Below are positions 43,535-55,857 of a stretch of 56,470 bases of DNA, piece by piece. The stretch covers positions 1 through 56,470 of the forward strand of contig NZ_LZMC01000072.1 in the NCBI RefSeq assembly GCF_001668615.1, read 5' to 3'. How positions within the stretch are numbered: the stretch's first letter is position 1; every line of letters begins with the position of its first letter. The notes below the pieces were generated by a model, which searched no databases, was not told the origin of the DNA, and was given only the letters and a program-made list of their open reading frames with translations. A program made the position numbers and the translations under genes. The DNA is from Mycobacterium sp. 1274761.0. GTDB taxonomy: Bacteria; Actinomycetota; Actinomycetes; Mycobacteriales; Mycobacteriaceae.

Positions 43535-45016
43535 ATGACCGGCATAATCGAACATGTGTTCGAGTCAATTGATGACAGCGGTTTGATAGCCACCGTCGAG
43601 GAAGCGACTCGCGCCGAGGCTGCTTCGGCCGCGCTCCGGCTTGCCGCTGTCGGCGAGCTGCTGACCCGCCGGCTTCCCGATCCGCACCGCGACGACACGT
43701 CGATGTGGGCGTGCGACGCGTTCGATTCCGTGGCCGCCGAGGTGGCCGCGGCGACGAACATGTCCCACGGCAGGGCATGTGGGCAGCTGCGGATCGCTGA
43801 GATCCTGCGGGATCGGCTGCCGCGGGTAGCCGCTTTGTTCACGCGGGGTCAGCTCAGCGCCCGGGTGGTCTACGCGATCACCTGGCGCACACGTCTGATC
43901 GTCGACGCCGCGGTGTGGGCGCGGCTCGACGCAGCGCTGTCCGAGCGAGCGCGGACGTGGGGGCCGCTCGCCGATGCTGAGCTGACCACCGCGGTCGACG
44001 CCTTGATCTATGAGTACGACCGTGAAGCGGTCATCCAGGTCAAACAGCGCGTGCGGGGACGTGATTTCGGTATCGGATGTCGTGAGGACGAAGAGGGGTT
44101 GACGTCGTTCTACGGCAAGATGCCCGCCGCCGACATCAAGCTGCTCTACAAGAAGGCTGCCGCGATCGCCCGGTCGGTGTGCGAGAACGATCCACGCAGC
44201 GCAGGCGAACGCCGCTCCGACGCCCTGTTCGCGATGTCCGAAGGCAACGCATTCCTTCGGTGTATGTGTGGTCGGTCGGACTGCCCGGTTCAGGATCGTC
44301 CCACGTCCAAATCTTCCGTCGTGATCGCCGTGATCGCCGACGAGACAGCGATCGCTGCGGCCGGAAAACTTCAAGAACATGGCGAATCGCGGCCCGAGAG
44401 GGAGCAACTCCAAGCAGAAGAACCTTCTCTCCGAGACGATTTCGGTGTCGCGGTGCTTTCAGATGGTTCGACGGTGCCGACCCCGTTGCTGGCCGTGATG
44501 CTGGCCAACGGAGCCAGATTGCGGCCACTGCGCACGCCGTGCGGAGCCGATCCCGAGCCTCGGTACAGGCCCTCGGCAAGGCTCGCCGAGTTCATTCGCG
44601 CCCGCGACATGACGTGCAGGTTCCCCGGATGTCGGGTGCCGGCAGAACGGTGCGACATCGATCACGTCGTGCCGTATCCGATCGGCCCGACGCATGCGTC
44701 GAATCTTGTCTGTCTGTGTCGTAAACACCATCTCTTGAAGACCTTCTGGGTCGGCGACTGGGCGCTGACCCTCGCCTCCGACGGCGCGGCCACCTGGACC
44801 TCACCGACCGGCAAGCGCTACACCACGCATCCAGGCTGTCGAAGTCTGTTCCCCTGGTGGAACACCGACACCGGTCACCTACCGACATCCGACCGGATCC
44901 CCGAACGTTCCGGATCCGGGCTTGCCATGCCTGCGCGATCCCAATCTCGCGCTATGGGCCGCGCGCGGCGCATCAAAACCGAACGCTCACAGAAAAACTC
45001 CGATCCACCGGATTGA
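43535..45016 (+). CDS. 13E12-type DUF222/HNH endonuclease family protein
   Basis: 493 residues. The N-terminal DUF222 domain (ALRLAAVGELLTRRL, MSHGRACGQLRIAEILRDRLPRVAALFTRGQLSARVVYAITWRT) is followed by an HNH domain: ARDMTCRFPGCRVPAERCDIDHVVPYPIGPTHASNLVCLCRKHHLLKT, with CxxC-type metal ligands and HH. This is the 13E12 repeat family common in mycobacteria, thought to be mobile or multicopy. It sits between accA3 and the SufE-like gene, which are adjacent in M. tuberculosis. The C-terminal tail is basic and low-complexity. Confidence 0.9.
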   Translation: MTGIIEHVFESIDDSGLIATVEEATRAEAASAALRLAAVGELLTRRLPDPHRDDTSMWACDAFDSVAAEVAAATNMSHGRACGQLRIAEILRDRLPRVAALFTRGQLSARVVYAITWRTRLIVDAAVWARLDAALSERARTWGPLADAELTTAVDALIYEYDREAVIQVKQRVRGRDFGIGCREDEEGLTSFYGKMPAADIKLLYKKAAAIARSVCENDPRSAGERRSDALFAMSEGNAFLRCMCGRSDCPVQDRPTSKSSVVIAVIADETAIAAAGKLQEHGESRPEREQLQAEEPSLRDDFGVAVLSDGSTVPTPLLAVMLANGARLRPLRTPCGADPEPRYRPSARLAEFIRARDMTCRFPGCRVPAERCDIDHVVPYPIGPTHASNLVCLCRKHHLLKTFWVGDWALTLASDGAATWTSPTGKRYTTHPGCRSLFPWWNTDTGHLPTSDRIPERSGSGLAMPARSQSRAMGRARRIKTERSQKNSDPPD

Positions 45017-45036
45017 CCGGTGAACTCCCGAACCTC

Positions 45037-45450
45037 TCAGCGCAGGTGCCTCTTGATGCGGGCCAGCATCGCCGACATGCCGCGCAGGCGCAGCGGGCTG
45101 ATCAGCGCGGCCAGGCCCAGTTCGCTGTAGAAGTCGTCGGGCACCGCGAGGATGTCGTCGGCGGCCTGGTTGTCGAGCCCCTGGGCCAGGATCGAGGCGA
45201 ATCCACGCGTGGTGGGCGCCTCGGGCGGCGCGCTGAAGTACAGCCGCACGTGCTCGCGGTCGTCGGCGTCGACGCTCAGGAAGAGCGGAGACTGGCACTC
45301 GGGCACCGGCTCCATCGCCGCCTCTTCGAGGTCGGCGGGCAGCGGTGGCAGCTCACCGGCGAACTCCAGCAGGAGGGCCAACTTGTCCTGTCCCTCAACC
45401 TCTTTGAAGTCCGACACCACCTCGGCCAACGGGGCCGGTAGGGAGGTCAT
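45037..45450 (-). CDS. SufE-like sulfur acceptor protein
   Basis: 137 residues. [26 protein letters not shown] contains the conserved cysteine that accepts persulfide in SufE proteins. [52 protein letters not shown] is the SufE core. It overlaps the sseA stop by four bases, so the two are translated together, joining a sulfurtransferase to a sulfur acceptor. Matches Rv3284. Confidence 0.88.
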   Translation of the reverse strand: MTSLPAPLAEVVSDFKEVEGQDKLALLLEFAGELPPLPADLEEAAMEPVPECQSPLFLSVDADDREHVRLYFSAPPEAPTTRGFASILAQGLDNQAADDILAVPDDFYSELGLAALISPLRLRGMSAMLARIKRHLR

Positions 45451-46343
45451 GAGGAGCCGGGCGCCCCGCCCGGCTCAGGACCGACGGCCACGGGCACGCG
45501 CACCGCGTTGCCCCATTCGGTCCACGAACCGTCGTAATTACGCACACCCGGCAGGCCCAGCAGATGGGTCAGCACAAACCAAGTGTGGCTGGAGCGTTCA
45601 CCGATGCGGCAGTACACGACCGTCTTGTCGTCGGGTGTCAGGAAGCCGTAGAGTTCCTCGAGTTCCTGGCGGCTGCGGAACCGGCCGTTGTCTTGGGCGG
45701 CCTTGCCCCACGGGATCGAGCGGGCGGTCGGTATGTGGCCGCCGCGCAAGGCGCCTTCCTCGGGATAGTCCGGCATATGGGTGCGCTCGCCGGTGTACTC
45801 CTGTGGGGAGCGCACGTCGATCAGCGGCTCCTTGCCGAGGATGCCCAGCACGTCCTCCCGGAATGCCCGGATCGGGGCGTCGTTGCGCTCGACGACGGGG
45901 TAGCCGGTGGTTTGCTTGGTCGGCACGTCGAGGGTGGTGTCGCGGCCGTCGGAAATCCACAGATCGCGTCCGCCGTCGAGCAGCCGGACGTCCGGGTGGC
46001 CGAACAGCGTGAACACCCACAGGGCGTATGCCGCCCACCAGTTGCTCTTGTCGCCGTAGATCACCACTGTGTCGTCACGCGTAATGCCCTTGCGGTTCAT
46101 CAGATCTGCGAACTGTTCGCCGTTGATGTAGTCGCGCACATTGGGGTCGTTGAGGTCGGTGTGCCAGTCGATTTTCACCGCGCCCGGAATGTGGCCGGTG
46201 TCGTAGAGCAGCACGTCCTCGTCGGATTCGACGACGACCAGTCCGGGCCTGCCGAGGTTGCCCGAAAGCCAGTCGGGGGTCACCAGCCGTTCCGGGTGGG
46301 CGTATGTGGCGAGGCTGGGATCAGGATCTGGAGGAAGTGGCAC
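45447..46343 (-). CDS. sseA: Thiosulfate sulfurtransferase SseA
   Basis: 298-residue tandem rhodanese. The inactive first domain has [20 protein letters not shown]. The second has [13 protein letters not shown] and the active loop [15 protein letters not shown] with the catalytic cysteine. It transfers sulfur from thiosulfate or a persulfide donor. GTG start (GTGCCACTT). Placed between maf and the SufE-like gene as in M. tuberculosis. Confidence 0.92.
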   Translation of the reverse strand: MPLPPDPDPSLATYAHPERLVTPDWLSGNLGRPGLVVVESDEDVLLYDTGHIPGAVKIDWHTDLNDPNVRDYINGEQFADLMNRKGITRDDTVVIYGDKSNWWAAYALWVFTLFGHPDVRLLDGGRDLWISDGRDTTLDVPTKQTTGYPVVERNDAPIRAFREDVLGILGKEPLIDVRSPQEYTGERTHMPDYPEEGALRGGHIPTARSIPWGKAAQDNGRFRSRQELEELYGFLTPDDKTVVYCRIGERSSHTWFVLTHLLGLPGVRNYDGSWTEWGNAVRVPVAVGPEPGGAPGSS

Positions 46344-46345
46344 AA

Positions 46346-46993
46346 CTACGAGCCTACCGCGGGGTTGTCAGACCACAGATCGGCCAGTGACAGCCCGACT
46401 CGGCCGAGCAACCTGCGCATTGTGGGCAGCGACAGGCCGATCACGTTGGACGGATCACCGGAGATGCCGTCGACGAACCAGCCGCCGAACCCGTCGATGG
46501 TGAAACCCCCAGCGACCCGAAGCGGCTCACCGGTGTTGAGATAGGCGGTCAGGTCTGTTTCCGACGGCTTGCCGAAATGCACTGTGGTGCGGCCGCACTC
46601 GACTTCATGATGGGTGAGGGAGCCGTCACGCAGTCGGATCACGCAATGACCGCTGTGGAGCACGCCGGAGCGCCCGGCCATCGTCGCCCACTGCCGGCGC
46701 GCTTCATCGGCCGATGCGGGCTTACCCCGCAGCGTGCCGTCGATGAACAGCATCGAATCACAGCCGAGGACAATGCAATCCGTCTTCAGCGACGACTCGA
46801 GCTCGGAGATGACGCGTTCGGCTTTGGCGCGCGCCAGCGCGTTGGTGATATCGCCGGGCGCGGCGTCGGCGCCCTGCGCGGCGATGACGGCGTCCTCGTC
46901 GACGCCTGAGACGACAACCACGGGATCGATTCCCGCTTGGCGCAATACCATTCGCCTGCCCGGGGAGGCTGAGGCAAGGATTACGCGCGTCAT
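46346..46993 (-). CDS. maf: Maf-family nucleotide pyrophosphatase
   Basis: 215-residue Maf protein. The N-terminal [18 protein letters not shown] is the family's S-x-S-P-R-R loop with the first arginine position replaced by glycine (SPGRR). [23 protein letters not shown] and [28 protein letters not shown] are further signatures. Maf enzymes hydrolyse non-canonical NTPs such as dTTP/UTP analogues or modified nucleotides and may affect septation. Same strand as accE5 and sseA. Confidence 0.9.
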   Translation of the reverse strand: MTRVILASASPGRRMVLRQAGIDPVVVVSGVDEDAVIAAQGADAAPGDITNALARAKAERVISELESSLKTDCIVLGCDSMLFIDGTLRGKPASADEARRQWATMAGRSGVLHSGHCVIRLRDGSLTHHEVECGRTTVHFGKPSETDLTAYLNTGEPLRVAGGFTIDGFGGWFVDGISGDPSNVIGLSLPTMRRLLGRVGLSLADLWSDNPAVGS

Positions 46994-47020
46994 GATCGAT
47001 GATCCTCGCGCAAGCGCTCG

Positions 47021-47305
47021 TCAGCGCCGCATGTGGGTCCGCTCCTTGAGCGTCACGAGCTGCCAGCTGATCGGCGCATAGCGCAGTTTGTCGACGGGAT
47101 GGCCCCACAGGTTGAGCTCCTGCGGGCCCGGCTCGACCCGGCCGCCGGAGGCCGCGCTGAGCACCGCCACCAGCGCGGCGAGCTCCTCATCGGTCGGCTC
47201 GCCCTTGACGATCTTGATCTGCTCGACCGCCTGGCTGGGCGGCTTGTCGATTGTCAGCTCGCGGGGATCGCTGACCTCGGTGATGTGGTGTTCGTCTTTG
47301 CTCAC
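47021..47305 (-). CDS. accE5: Acyl-CoA carboxylase epsilon subunit AccE5
   Basis: 94-residue protein. [29 protein letters not shown] is the epsilon-subunit signature, with [16 protein letters not shown] near the C-terminus as in M. tuberculosis Rv3281. It tethers AccA3 and AccD5 and stimulates activity. The GTG start lies 48 bases from the accD5 stop, and that gap contains a tandem 20-bp repeat. Confidence 0.92.
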   Translation of the reverse strand: MSKDEHHITEVSDPRELTIDKPPSQAVEQIKIVKGEPTDEELAALVAVLSAASGGRVEPGPQELNLWGHPVDKLRYAPISWQLVTLKERTHMRR

Positions 47306-47313
47306 AGCAGCCT

Positions 47314-49767
<2,454 letters not shown>

Positions 49768-49776
49768 AGTTTGACC

Positions 49777-50310
49777 GTGGGTTACCCGGACAACGTGCTG
49801 GCCGCTGACGAACAGGTGGTGCTGCACCGCCACCCACACTGGAAGCGGCTCATCGGGCCGGTACTGCTGCTTCTCATCAGCTCGGCGGTGGCTGCGTTCG
49901 TGGCTGCTGTCGTCGAGCGGCAGAACTGGGGCACGGCCAAGACGGTGGTGCTGCTGGTGATCCTCGCCGTCTGGCTGCTGCTCGTCAGTTGGCTGACGCT
50001 GTGGCCGTTCCTGAACTGGCTGACCACCCACTTCGTCATCACCGACCGCCGGGTGATGTTCCGCCACGGCCTGATCACCCGTCAGGGCATCGACATTCCG
50101 CTGGCGCGGATCAACAGCGTGGAGTTCCGGCACGGCCTGGTCGATCGGATGGTGCGGACCGGCACGCTGATCATCGAGTCGGCGTCACAGGACCCGTTGG
50201 AGTTTCACGACATTCCGCAAGTGGAGCGGGTCCACTCGCTGCTGTATCACGAAGTCTTCGACACGCTGGGCGGCGAGGAGTCCGACAGCCGGTCCTCCGG
50301 AAGGCGCTGA
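49777..50310 (+). CDS. Bacterial PH-domain membrane protein
   Basis: 177 residues. Two hydrophobic segments (IGPVLLLLISSAVAAFVAAVV and VVLLVILAVWLLLVSWLTLWPF) precede a bacterial PH domain: FVITDRRVMFRHGLITRQGIDIPLARINSVEFRHGLVDRMVRTGTLIIESA. Matches Rv3278c. GTG 49777 is preferred; a TTG lies six bases upstream. Its function is unknown. The last 64 bp overlap the convergent GtrA gene. Confidence 0.85.
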   Translation: MGYPDNVLAADEQVVLHRHPHWKRLIGPVLLLLISSAVAAFVAAVVERQNWGTAKTVVLLVILAVWLLLVSWLTLWPFLNWLTTHFVITDRRVMFRHGLITRQGIDIPLARINSVEFRHGLVDRMVRTGTLIIESASQDPLEFHDIPQVERVHSLLYHEVFDTLGGEESDSRSSGRR

Positions 50311-50921
50311 CGCCGCCGCGCACGCCGCAGCGGGGTGACATTGGAAGCCTCCTGGTGGAGTTCGTGTACTTCCTCCATCGCCTCGGCGATACCGCCTGCA
50401 GTGAAGGCCGACTCCAGGGCCTTGTCCGGGTTGCGGCCGAACTCGTCGGGGAACACCCAGCGGCGGAACGCCCAGAAGCGGAACGCCATCTGCAGCAGAT
50501 TGCCCAGGATGTAGGCGGAGATGAAGTCGGCGATGTTCTCGACCGTCAGCGACACGTCGGGGACGCGCAGGTGCAGCACGTAGCTGGAGAAGTACAGAGG
50601 GAGCATGGACAGCAGCACGCCGACGCCGCTGAAGGCGAAAAACAGCAGCGCCTCGTGGTGACGTTCGCGGCCGCCCCGGTCGCAGAAGCTCCACTCCCTG
50701 TTGAGGATGTAGGACGCGATCACCGCGACGATGCCCGCGATGATTTTCGCGGTCACCGGCTTGGGCTCGAGCACCGTCAACTTCAACGTGTAGAAGACCG
50801 CCGAGTCGATGACAAACGTGGTCGCGCCCACGATCGCAAACTTGATGAGTTCGTGGTGCCGTTCGAAGAAGGGCCTGATCGGGCTGGGCAGCCGCGCGAT
50901 CGTGGCATCGGTGAAGGACAC
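50247..50921 (-). CDS. GtrA-family membrane protein
   Basis: 224 residues with four membrane segments: FAIVGATTFVIDSAVFYTL, IIAGIVAVIASYILNREWSF, LFFAFSGVGVLLSMLPLYF and FISAYILGNLLQMAFRFWAFRRWVF. NREW and the aromatic FRFWAFRRW motif are typical of GtrA, linked to flipping or elongation of lipid-linked sugars. The C-terminal tail is basic (RRARRRQRL). GTG 50921 is preferred over GTG 50960. Corresponds to Rv3277. Confidence 0.83.
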   Translation of the reverse strand: MSFTDATIARLPSPIRPFFERHHELIKFAIVGATTFVIDSAVFYTLKLTVLEPKPVTAKIIAGIVAVIASYILNREWSFCDRGGRERHHEALLFFAFSGVGVLLSMLPLYFSSYVLHLRVPDVSLTVENIADFISAYILGNLLQMAFRFWAFRRWVFPDEFGRNPDKALESAFTAGGIAEAMEEVHELHQEASNVTPLRRARRRQRLPEDRLSDSSPPSVSKTS

Positions 50922-51002
50922 GACAACGCAGTGTACGTAAACAACGGGGTCAACGCTCACCCGTGCAGGTCAGCCCGCACCCACGCATGACACCATGAAC
51001 GC

Positions 51003-52265
51003 GTGCGGAAGCCCGATGTCGCCGCCGGAGCGGCTCCGAAGCCCGATGTCGCCGCCGGAGCGGCTCCGAAGCCCGATGTCGCCGCCGGAGCGGCGTTCAT
51101 CCCCAAAGTGACGATGATCGGCGGCGGGCAGCTGGCCAGGATGACCCACCAGTCAGCAATCGCGCTTGGCCAGACGTTGCGCGTGCTCGCCGTCACACCC
51201 GACGATCCCGCCGCACAGGTCACACCCGATGTGGTGATCGGGTCGCACACCGACATCGACGCGCTGCGCCGCGCCGCCGAGGGCGCCCAGGCGTTCACCT
51301 TCGACCACGAGCACGTGCCGCCCGAGCTGCTCGAGAAGCTGGTTGCCGAGGGCGTCAACGTGGCGCCGCCACCGACGGCGTTAATCCACGCCCAGGACAA
51401 GCTAGTGATGCGCCGGCGCTTGGAAGCCATCGGCGCTCCGGTCCCGCGCTACGCCGAGGTGAGCGACGTCGCCCAGCTCGACACCTTCGCACCGGGTGAA
51501 CCGGTCGTGTTGAAGACCGCGCGCGGCGGCTACGACGGCCGCGGTGTGCTGCTGGCGCGCGATATCGACGAGGCCCGCGAATTCGCCGGGCGCAACCTCG
51601 AGGCGGGAAACCAGGTTCTGATAGAGGAGCGCGTCGCGATGCGGCGGGAGCTGGCCGCGCTGGTGGCCCGTTCGCCATTCGGTCAGGGCGCTGCATTCCC
51701 GGTCGTGGAAACCGTGCAGCGCAACGGGATCTGCGTCGAGGTGATCGCGCCCGCTCCGGGGCTTGACGGCGAAATAGCCGCCACCGCAGGACAACTGGCG
51801 TTGCGGCTGGCCGACGAGCTGGGCGTGGTCGGGTTGCTGGCGGTCGAATTATTTGAGACGGCCGACGGTACGCTGATGGTCAACGAGCTGGCGATGCGGC
51901 CGCACAACTCGGGGCACTGGACCATGGACGGCGCCAAGACCAGTCAGTTCGAGCAGCATCTGCGGGCGGTGCTGGACTACCCGCTCGGTGACACCCATCC
52001 CGTGGCGCCCGTGACGGTGATGGCCAATGTACTTGGAGCGCAGCAGAAGCCGGCGATGAGCATCGACGAGCGGCTGCACCATCTGTTTGGCCGTATCCCC
52101 GACGCGAAGGTGCATCTCTACGGCAAGGAGGAGCGGCCCGGTCGGAAGGTCGGCCACGTCAACATCATCGGTGACGATGTCGTGAAATTACGTGAACGGG
52201 CGAGCAGGGCGGCACACTGGTTATCGCATGCCGAGTGGACGGACGGATGGGACGGACATGAGTAA
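51003..52265 (+). CDS. purK: Phosphoribosylaminoimidazole carboxylase ATPase subunit PurK
   Basis: 420-residue ATP-grasp enzyme that carboxylates aminoimidazole ribonucleotide in purine synthesis. [28 protein letters not shown] opens the true core near residue 36. [13 protein letters not shown] and EVIAPAPG lie in the ATP-grasp domain; [36 protein letters not shown] is the family signature. The N-terminus is an in-frame run of three 10-residue repeats ([10 protein letters not shown]) absent from the usual family start. Overlaps purE by 8 bp. Confidence 0.95.
   Translation: MRKPDVAAGAAPKPDVAAGAAPKPDVAAGAAFIPKVTMIGGGQLARMTHQSAIALGQTLRVLAVTPDDPAAQVTPDVVIGSHTDIDALRRAAEGAQAFTFDHEHVPPELLEKLVAEGVNVAPPPTALIHAQDKLVMRRRLEAIGAPVPRYAEVSDVAQLDTFAPGEPVVLKTARGGYDGRGVLLARDIDEAREFAGRNLEAGNQVLIEERVAMRRELAALVARSPFGQGAAFPVVETVQRNGICVEVIAPAPGLDGEIAATAGQLALRLADELGVVGLLAVELFETADGTLMVNELAMRPHNSGHWTMDGAKTSQFEQHLRAVLDYPLGDTHPVAPVTVMANVLGAQQKPAMSIDERLHHLFGRIPDAKVHLYGKEERPGRKVGHVNIIGDDVVKLRERASRAAHWLSHAEWTDGWDGHE
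51009..51095 (+). repeat. 30-bp in-frame tandem repeat at the purK start
   Basis: Three nearly complete copies of a 30-base unit begin at 51009, 51039 and 51069, coding [10 protein letters not shown]. The copies are identical over the visible bases, and the third is cut at about 26 bases by the start of the purK core. Identical units of this length suggest recent copy-number change. Confidence 0.92.
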
Positions 52266-52788
52266 GAGTCCCGCGAGGGTCGGGCTCATCATGGGCAGCG
52301 ACAGCGACTGGCCGGTTATGGAAGACGCCGCGCATGCCTTGACGGAGTTCGACATTCCGTTCGAGGTCGGCGTGGTATCTGCGCACCGCACACCGGAGCG
52401 GATGCTCGACTACGCCCGCACGGCAGCCGGCCGCGGCATCGAGGTGATCATCGCAGGCGCGGGCGGTGCGGCACACCTGCCGGGCATGGTGGCGTCAGCG
52501 ACGCCGTTGCCGGTGATCGGCGTGCCGGTGCCGTTGGCCAAGCTCGATGGCCTCGACTCGCTGCTGTCGATCGTGCAGATGCCCGCGGGCGTCCCGGTGG
52601 CGACGGTGTCCATCGGCGGGGCGCGCAACGCGGGGCTGTTGGCCGTGCGCATCCTTGGCGCCTCGGATGCGGGCCTGCGCGGGCGTGTGGAGGCGTTCCA
52701 GCGGCAACTCAAAGAGACGGTGCTGGAGAAGGATGCCGCCCTGCAGGACCGGGTGCTCGGTGCCGACGGTAAAGTTACTGGCAAGTAG
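52258..52788 (+). CDS. purE: N5-carboxyaminoimidazole ribonucleotide mutase PurE
   Basis: 176-residue class I Pur[43 protein letters not shown] and [26 protein letters not shown] are the active-site motifs. It moves the carboxyl group from N5-CAIR, made by PurK, to C4, giving CAIR. The ATG lies eight bases inside purK and the gene is followed by fadE25 with a 13-bp gap. Confidence 0.95.
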   Translation: MSKSPARVGLIMGSDSDWPVMEDAAHALTEFDIPFEVGVVSAHRTPERMLDYARTAAGRGIEVIIAGAGGAAHLPGMVASATPLPVIGVPVPLAKLDGLDSLLSIVQMPAGVPVATVSIGGARNAGLLAVRILGASDAGLRGRVEAFQRQLKETVLEKDAALQDRVLGADGKVTGK

Positions 52789-52801
52789 CAAGGAGTTTCT
52801 C

Positions 52802-53962
52802 ATGGCTGGTAACCCTGATTTCGATGTGTTCAAGCTGCCCGACGAGCACGATGAACTGCGCGCTGTGCTGCGTGACCTGTGCGAGAAGCAGATCGCCCCG
52901 CACGCCGCCGACGTCGACGAGAATTCGCGTTTCCCGGAGGAGGCGCTCAAGGCGCTCAACGAGTCCGGCTTCTCAGCGGTGCACGTCCCCGAGGAGTTCG
53001 GCGGCCAGGGTGCCGACTCGATCGCCACATGCATCGTCATCGAGGAGGTCGCGCGGGTCGATGCGTCGGCGTCGTTGATCCCGGCGGTGAACAAGCTCGG
53101 CACGATGGGGCTGATCCTGTCCGGCTCCGACGACCTCAAGAAGCAGGTGCTGCCCGCCATCGCCTCCGGTGAGGCAATGGCCTCGTATGCGCTGTCGGAG
53201 CGCGAGTCGGGCAGCGACGCCGCTGCGATGCGCACCCGCGCCAAGCAGGACGGCGACTCGTGGATCCTCAACGGCACCAAGGCGTGGATCACCAACGGCG
53301 GCAAGTCGACCTGGTACACCGTGATGGCGTCGACCGACCCGGACAAGGGCGCCAACGGCATCTCGGCGTTCATGGTGCACAAGGACGACGAGGGCTTCAC
53401 CGTCGGGCCGAAGGAGAAAAAGCTCGGCATCAAGGGTTCGCCGACCACCGAGCTGTACTTCGAGAACTGCCGCATCCCGGGCGACCGCATCATCGGCGAG
53501 CCGGGCACGGGCTTCAAGACCGCACTCCACACGCTTGATCACACGCGGCCGACCATCGGCGCGCAGGCCGTCGGCATCGCGCAGGGCGCGCTGGACGCCG
53601 CAATCGCCTATACCAAGGAGCGCAAGCAGTTCGGCAAGCCGATCAGCGACTTCCAGGGTGTGCAGTTCATGCTCGCCGACATGGCGATGAAGGTGGAGGC
53701 GGCGCGCCTGATGGTGTACACCGCCGCGGCGCGGGCCGAACGCGGCGAGCCCGCGCTCGGGTTCATCTCGTCGGCGTCGAAATGCTTTGCCTCCGACGTC
53801 GCGATGGAAGTCACCACCGACGCCGTGCAGCTGTTCGGCGGCGCTGGATACACGCAGGACTTCCCGGTCGAGCGGATGATGCGCGACGCCAAGATCACGC
53901 AGATTTACGAGGGCACCAACCAGATTCAGCGCGTGGTGATGTCGCGCGCTCTGTTGAAGTAG
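52802..53962 (+). CDS. fadE25: Acyl-CoA dehydrogenase FadE25
   Basis: 386-residue acyl-CoA dehydrogenase. SYALSERESGSDAAAMRTRA is the FAD/substrate motif, GTKAWITNGGKSTWYTVMA follows, then TKERKQFGKPISDFQGVQFMLADMAMKVEAARL. QLFGGAGYTQDFPVERMMRDAKITQIYEGTNQIQRVVM carries the catalytic glutamate (YEGTNQIQR). FAD-linked dehydrogenation of acyl-CoA in beta-oxidation. CAAGGAG precedes the ATG. Follows purE as in M. tuberculosis Rv3274c. Confidence 0.95.
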   Translation: MAGNPDFDVFKLPDEHDELRAVLRDLCEKQIAPHAADVDENSRFPEEALKALNESGFSAVHVPEEFGGQGADSIATCIVIEEVARVDASASLIPAVNKLGTMGLILSGSDDLKKQVLPAIASGEAMASYALSERESGSDAAAMRTRAKQDGDSWILNGTKAWITNGGKSTWYTVMASTDPDKGANGISAFMVHKDDEGFTVGPKEKKLGIKGSPTTELYFENCRIPGDRIIGEPGTGFKTALHTLDHTRPTIGAQAVGIAQGALDAAIAYTKERKQFGKPISDFQGVQFMLADMAMKVEAARLMVYTAAARAERGEPALGFISSASKCFASDVAMEVTTDAVQLFGGAGYTQDFPVERMMRDAKITQIYEGTNQIQRVVMSRALLK

Positions 53963-53995
53963 CTCAGGGCTTATCTGCGGCGAAGGGGTGTGGTG

Positions 53996-54229
53996 CTAGC
54001 CGCCCGAGCCTCCGTATGGCGGCGCCTTATCGACCGGTACCGCCACCGACGTCTCCTCCGTTGCGGAGTACGCCATCGTCGCGGTGCTGCCCAGCGTCAT
54101 CTGCGACGCTGATTCGACCGACGGGCCGACGGGGCCGCCGCCGTCGGTCAGTGCGCCTGCGGTGCCCAGTGTGACCATGGCGCCGGCGCCCACGACGGCG
54201 GCGATCGTCTTCGCGCGATTGCGTGCCAT
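53996..54229 (-). CDS. Small exported protein
   Basis: 77 residues. The N-terminus KNRAKT-type basic stretch (MARNRAKTIAAVVGAGAMVTLGTAGALTDGGG) is a typical Sec signal ending near AGA. The mature part is low-complexity, Ser/Thr/Ala-rich, ending PPYGGSGG. No family recognised. Convergent with fadE25. The 170 bp between its start and the multicopper oxidase end hold no gene I can support. Confidence 0.72.
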   Translation of the reverse strand: MARNRAKTIAAVVGAGAMVTLGTAGALTDGGGPVGPSVESASQMTLGSTATMAYSATEETSVAVPVDKAPPYGGSGG

Positions 54230-54377
54230 TTTCGTTGCTCCATCCCAAGCGAGTTCGATAGTGAGCGACTGCCTGCGCCGCCCCCGTGAATAGCCATGCA
54301 ACGCGGTTTGCCGAAACTGTGAATGACTTCCCAAGCGGATTTTCAGGAAGTTCAGATCAAGCTGACAGCGCTTAGCG

Positions 54378-54395
54378 CATCAAGCCGTCTTGATG
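54378..54395. terminator. Weak hairpin after the multicopper oxidase gene
   Basis: CATCAAG (54378-54384) and CTTGATG (54389-54395) form a 7-bp stem with a CCGT loop, five bases beyond the oxidase stop at 54400. Short, and without a T tract on the minus strand. Confidence 0.35.
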
Positions 54396-54399
54396 TAGG

Positions 54400-55823
54400 T
54401 CAGGCCTCGTAAAAGATCCAGCCCGCCATGCCGCCCTCGAGGTGGTACGTGTTATGGCAGTGCGTGATCCATTTGCCCGGATTGACGGTGTCGAAGTCCA
54501 CTTCGACGGTTTCTTTCGGCGGCACCAGCACCGTGTCCTTGCGGGCTCGCGGGTTGCCCCCACTCATCACCTGGAACGTGTGCCGTGCAGATGAATCGGG
54601 TGAAACATCATGGACTCGTTGATGATTCGTAACCGCACCCGCTGATCCCGCTTAACCCCGATACCGTCTTTCGCCGGGTCGTAGAGCCGTCCGTTGAAAG
54701 GCCAGGTGTAGTCCGGTCCTGGACCACTGAGCTTCGCCTCGATCACCTGCTCAGGTGTGCGGGCGGGCAGCGTGACTTCCGGCGCTGGGGACAGCGTCGC
54801 CGTGTTGAGGGGCGCCTCATTGCGTACCGAGGCGACGAAGTCGTCGACCTCGGTTGTCGTCGCCGCGTCTCCCACCCGGACGTTCATCTGTGCGTGGCCC
54901 TGCTTGCCCTCAGGGACGGCGACCACGGGTACCGACTCGTTGACCGTGAACGTGGCATCGACCCGCTCACCCATCCCGAGGATGACCGACTTCGTCTGCA
55001 CGGGCATCACCGGGTAGCCGTCGGTCGCGATGACATTGAGGCTGGTACCGGCAACGGCGATCCGAAATGCCGTGTCCGAACCGGCGTTGATGATCCGCAG
55101 CCGGATACGTTGTCCCTGACGGTAATCACGCATGTCGGGATCGGCGGGAACACGGCCGTTGATGAGGAAATGCGGGTATGTGACGTCGCCGCCGTCGGCG
55201 CCGACCGGACTTGTCGGGCTGACCCCCGGCCCACCCGGTGCCATCGGTTTCATCCCGGTCTTGCGCAAATTCTCCAGCACCTGGTCGGGAGTTGTGCCGG
55301 TCCCGTCAATCCAGTCGTCGAGCACCAATACCAGTTCGTCGTCGTAATCGGCCTTCTCGTTCGGGTCTTCCACGATCAGCGCGCCGTAGAGGCCGCGGTC
55401 GAGCTGTGTTCCGACATGTGAGTGATACCAGTAGGTTCCGGCGTCAGGGACCATGAAGTCGTATTCGAAGGTCCCGCCCGCCGGAATCGGCGGCTGCGTC
55501 AGCGGCGGCACCCCGTCCATGTCGTTGACGATCGCGAGTCCGTGCCAATGGATGCTGGTGTCTGAAGGCAGCTTGTTGGTCACCGAGGCGCGCAGCCGCT
55601 GGCCTCTGCGAATTCGGATCTCGTTGCCCGGTAATCGGTGGGTGTATGCCCACGTGCGCACGATAGGACCGCCGAGGTCCACGTCGGTCTCGGCGGGCTC
55701 GAACTTCATCTGGACGGCGGGCACCGGGGCCGGCGTGGTCGCGGGCGGGTTGGTCTTCGGTGAAGAGCATGCCGCGACTCCTGCGGCAGCTGAGAGCATC
55801 AGGAACCCGCGCCGACCGATCAT
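54400..55823 (-). pseudogene. Multicopper oxidase with a one-base deletion
   Basis: Secreted, Tat-type (MIGRRGFLMLSAAAGVAAC; a lipobox-like AAC) multicopper oxidase like M. tuberculosis Rv0846c (MmcO). Copper motifs in order: HWHGL, YWYHSHVG, HPIHLHG, and HCHNTYHLEGGM. The frame of the first 418 residues stops at 54567, right after HPIHLHG. The last motif lies in the next frame, 54400-54580. One base inserted near 54582 (GGC-AC to GGC-CAC) joins them into HPIHLHGHTFQVMSGG and restores the family sequence. Either a true frameshift or a sequencing error in a C-rich run; without repair the protein lacks two type 1/3 copper ligand sets. Confidence 0.85.
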
Positions 55824-55857
55824 GGCCTACAGCGTGGCATCCCGGTGCCCGCGGTGG

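Noticed and set aside
54372..54563. Separate 63-residue gene after the oxidase
   Set aside because: It is in a different frame from the HCH segment of the oxidase and looks like a shadow; the real continuation is 54400-54580.
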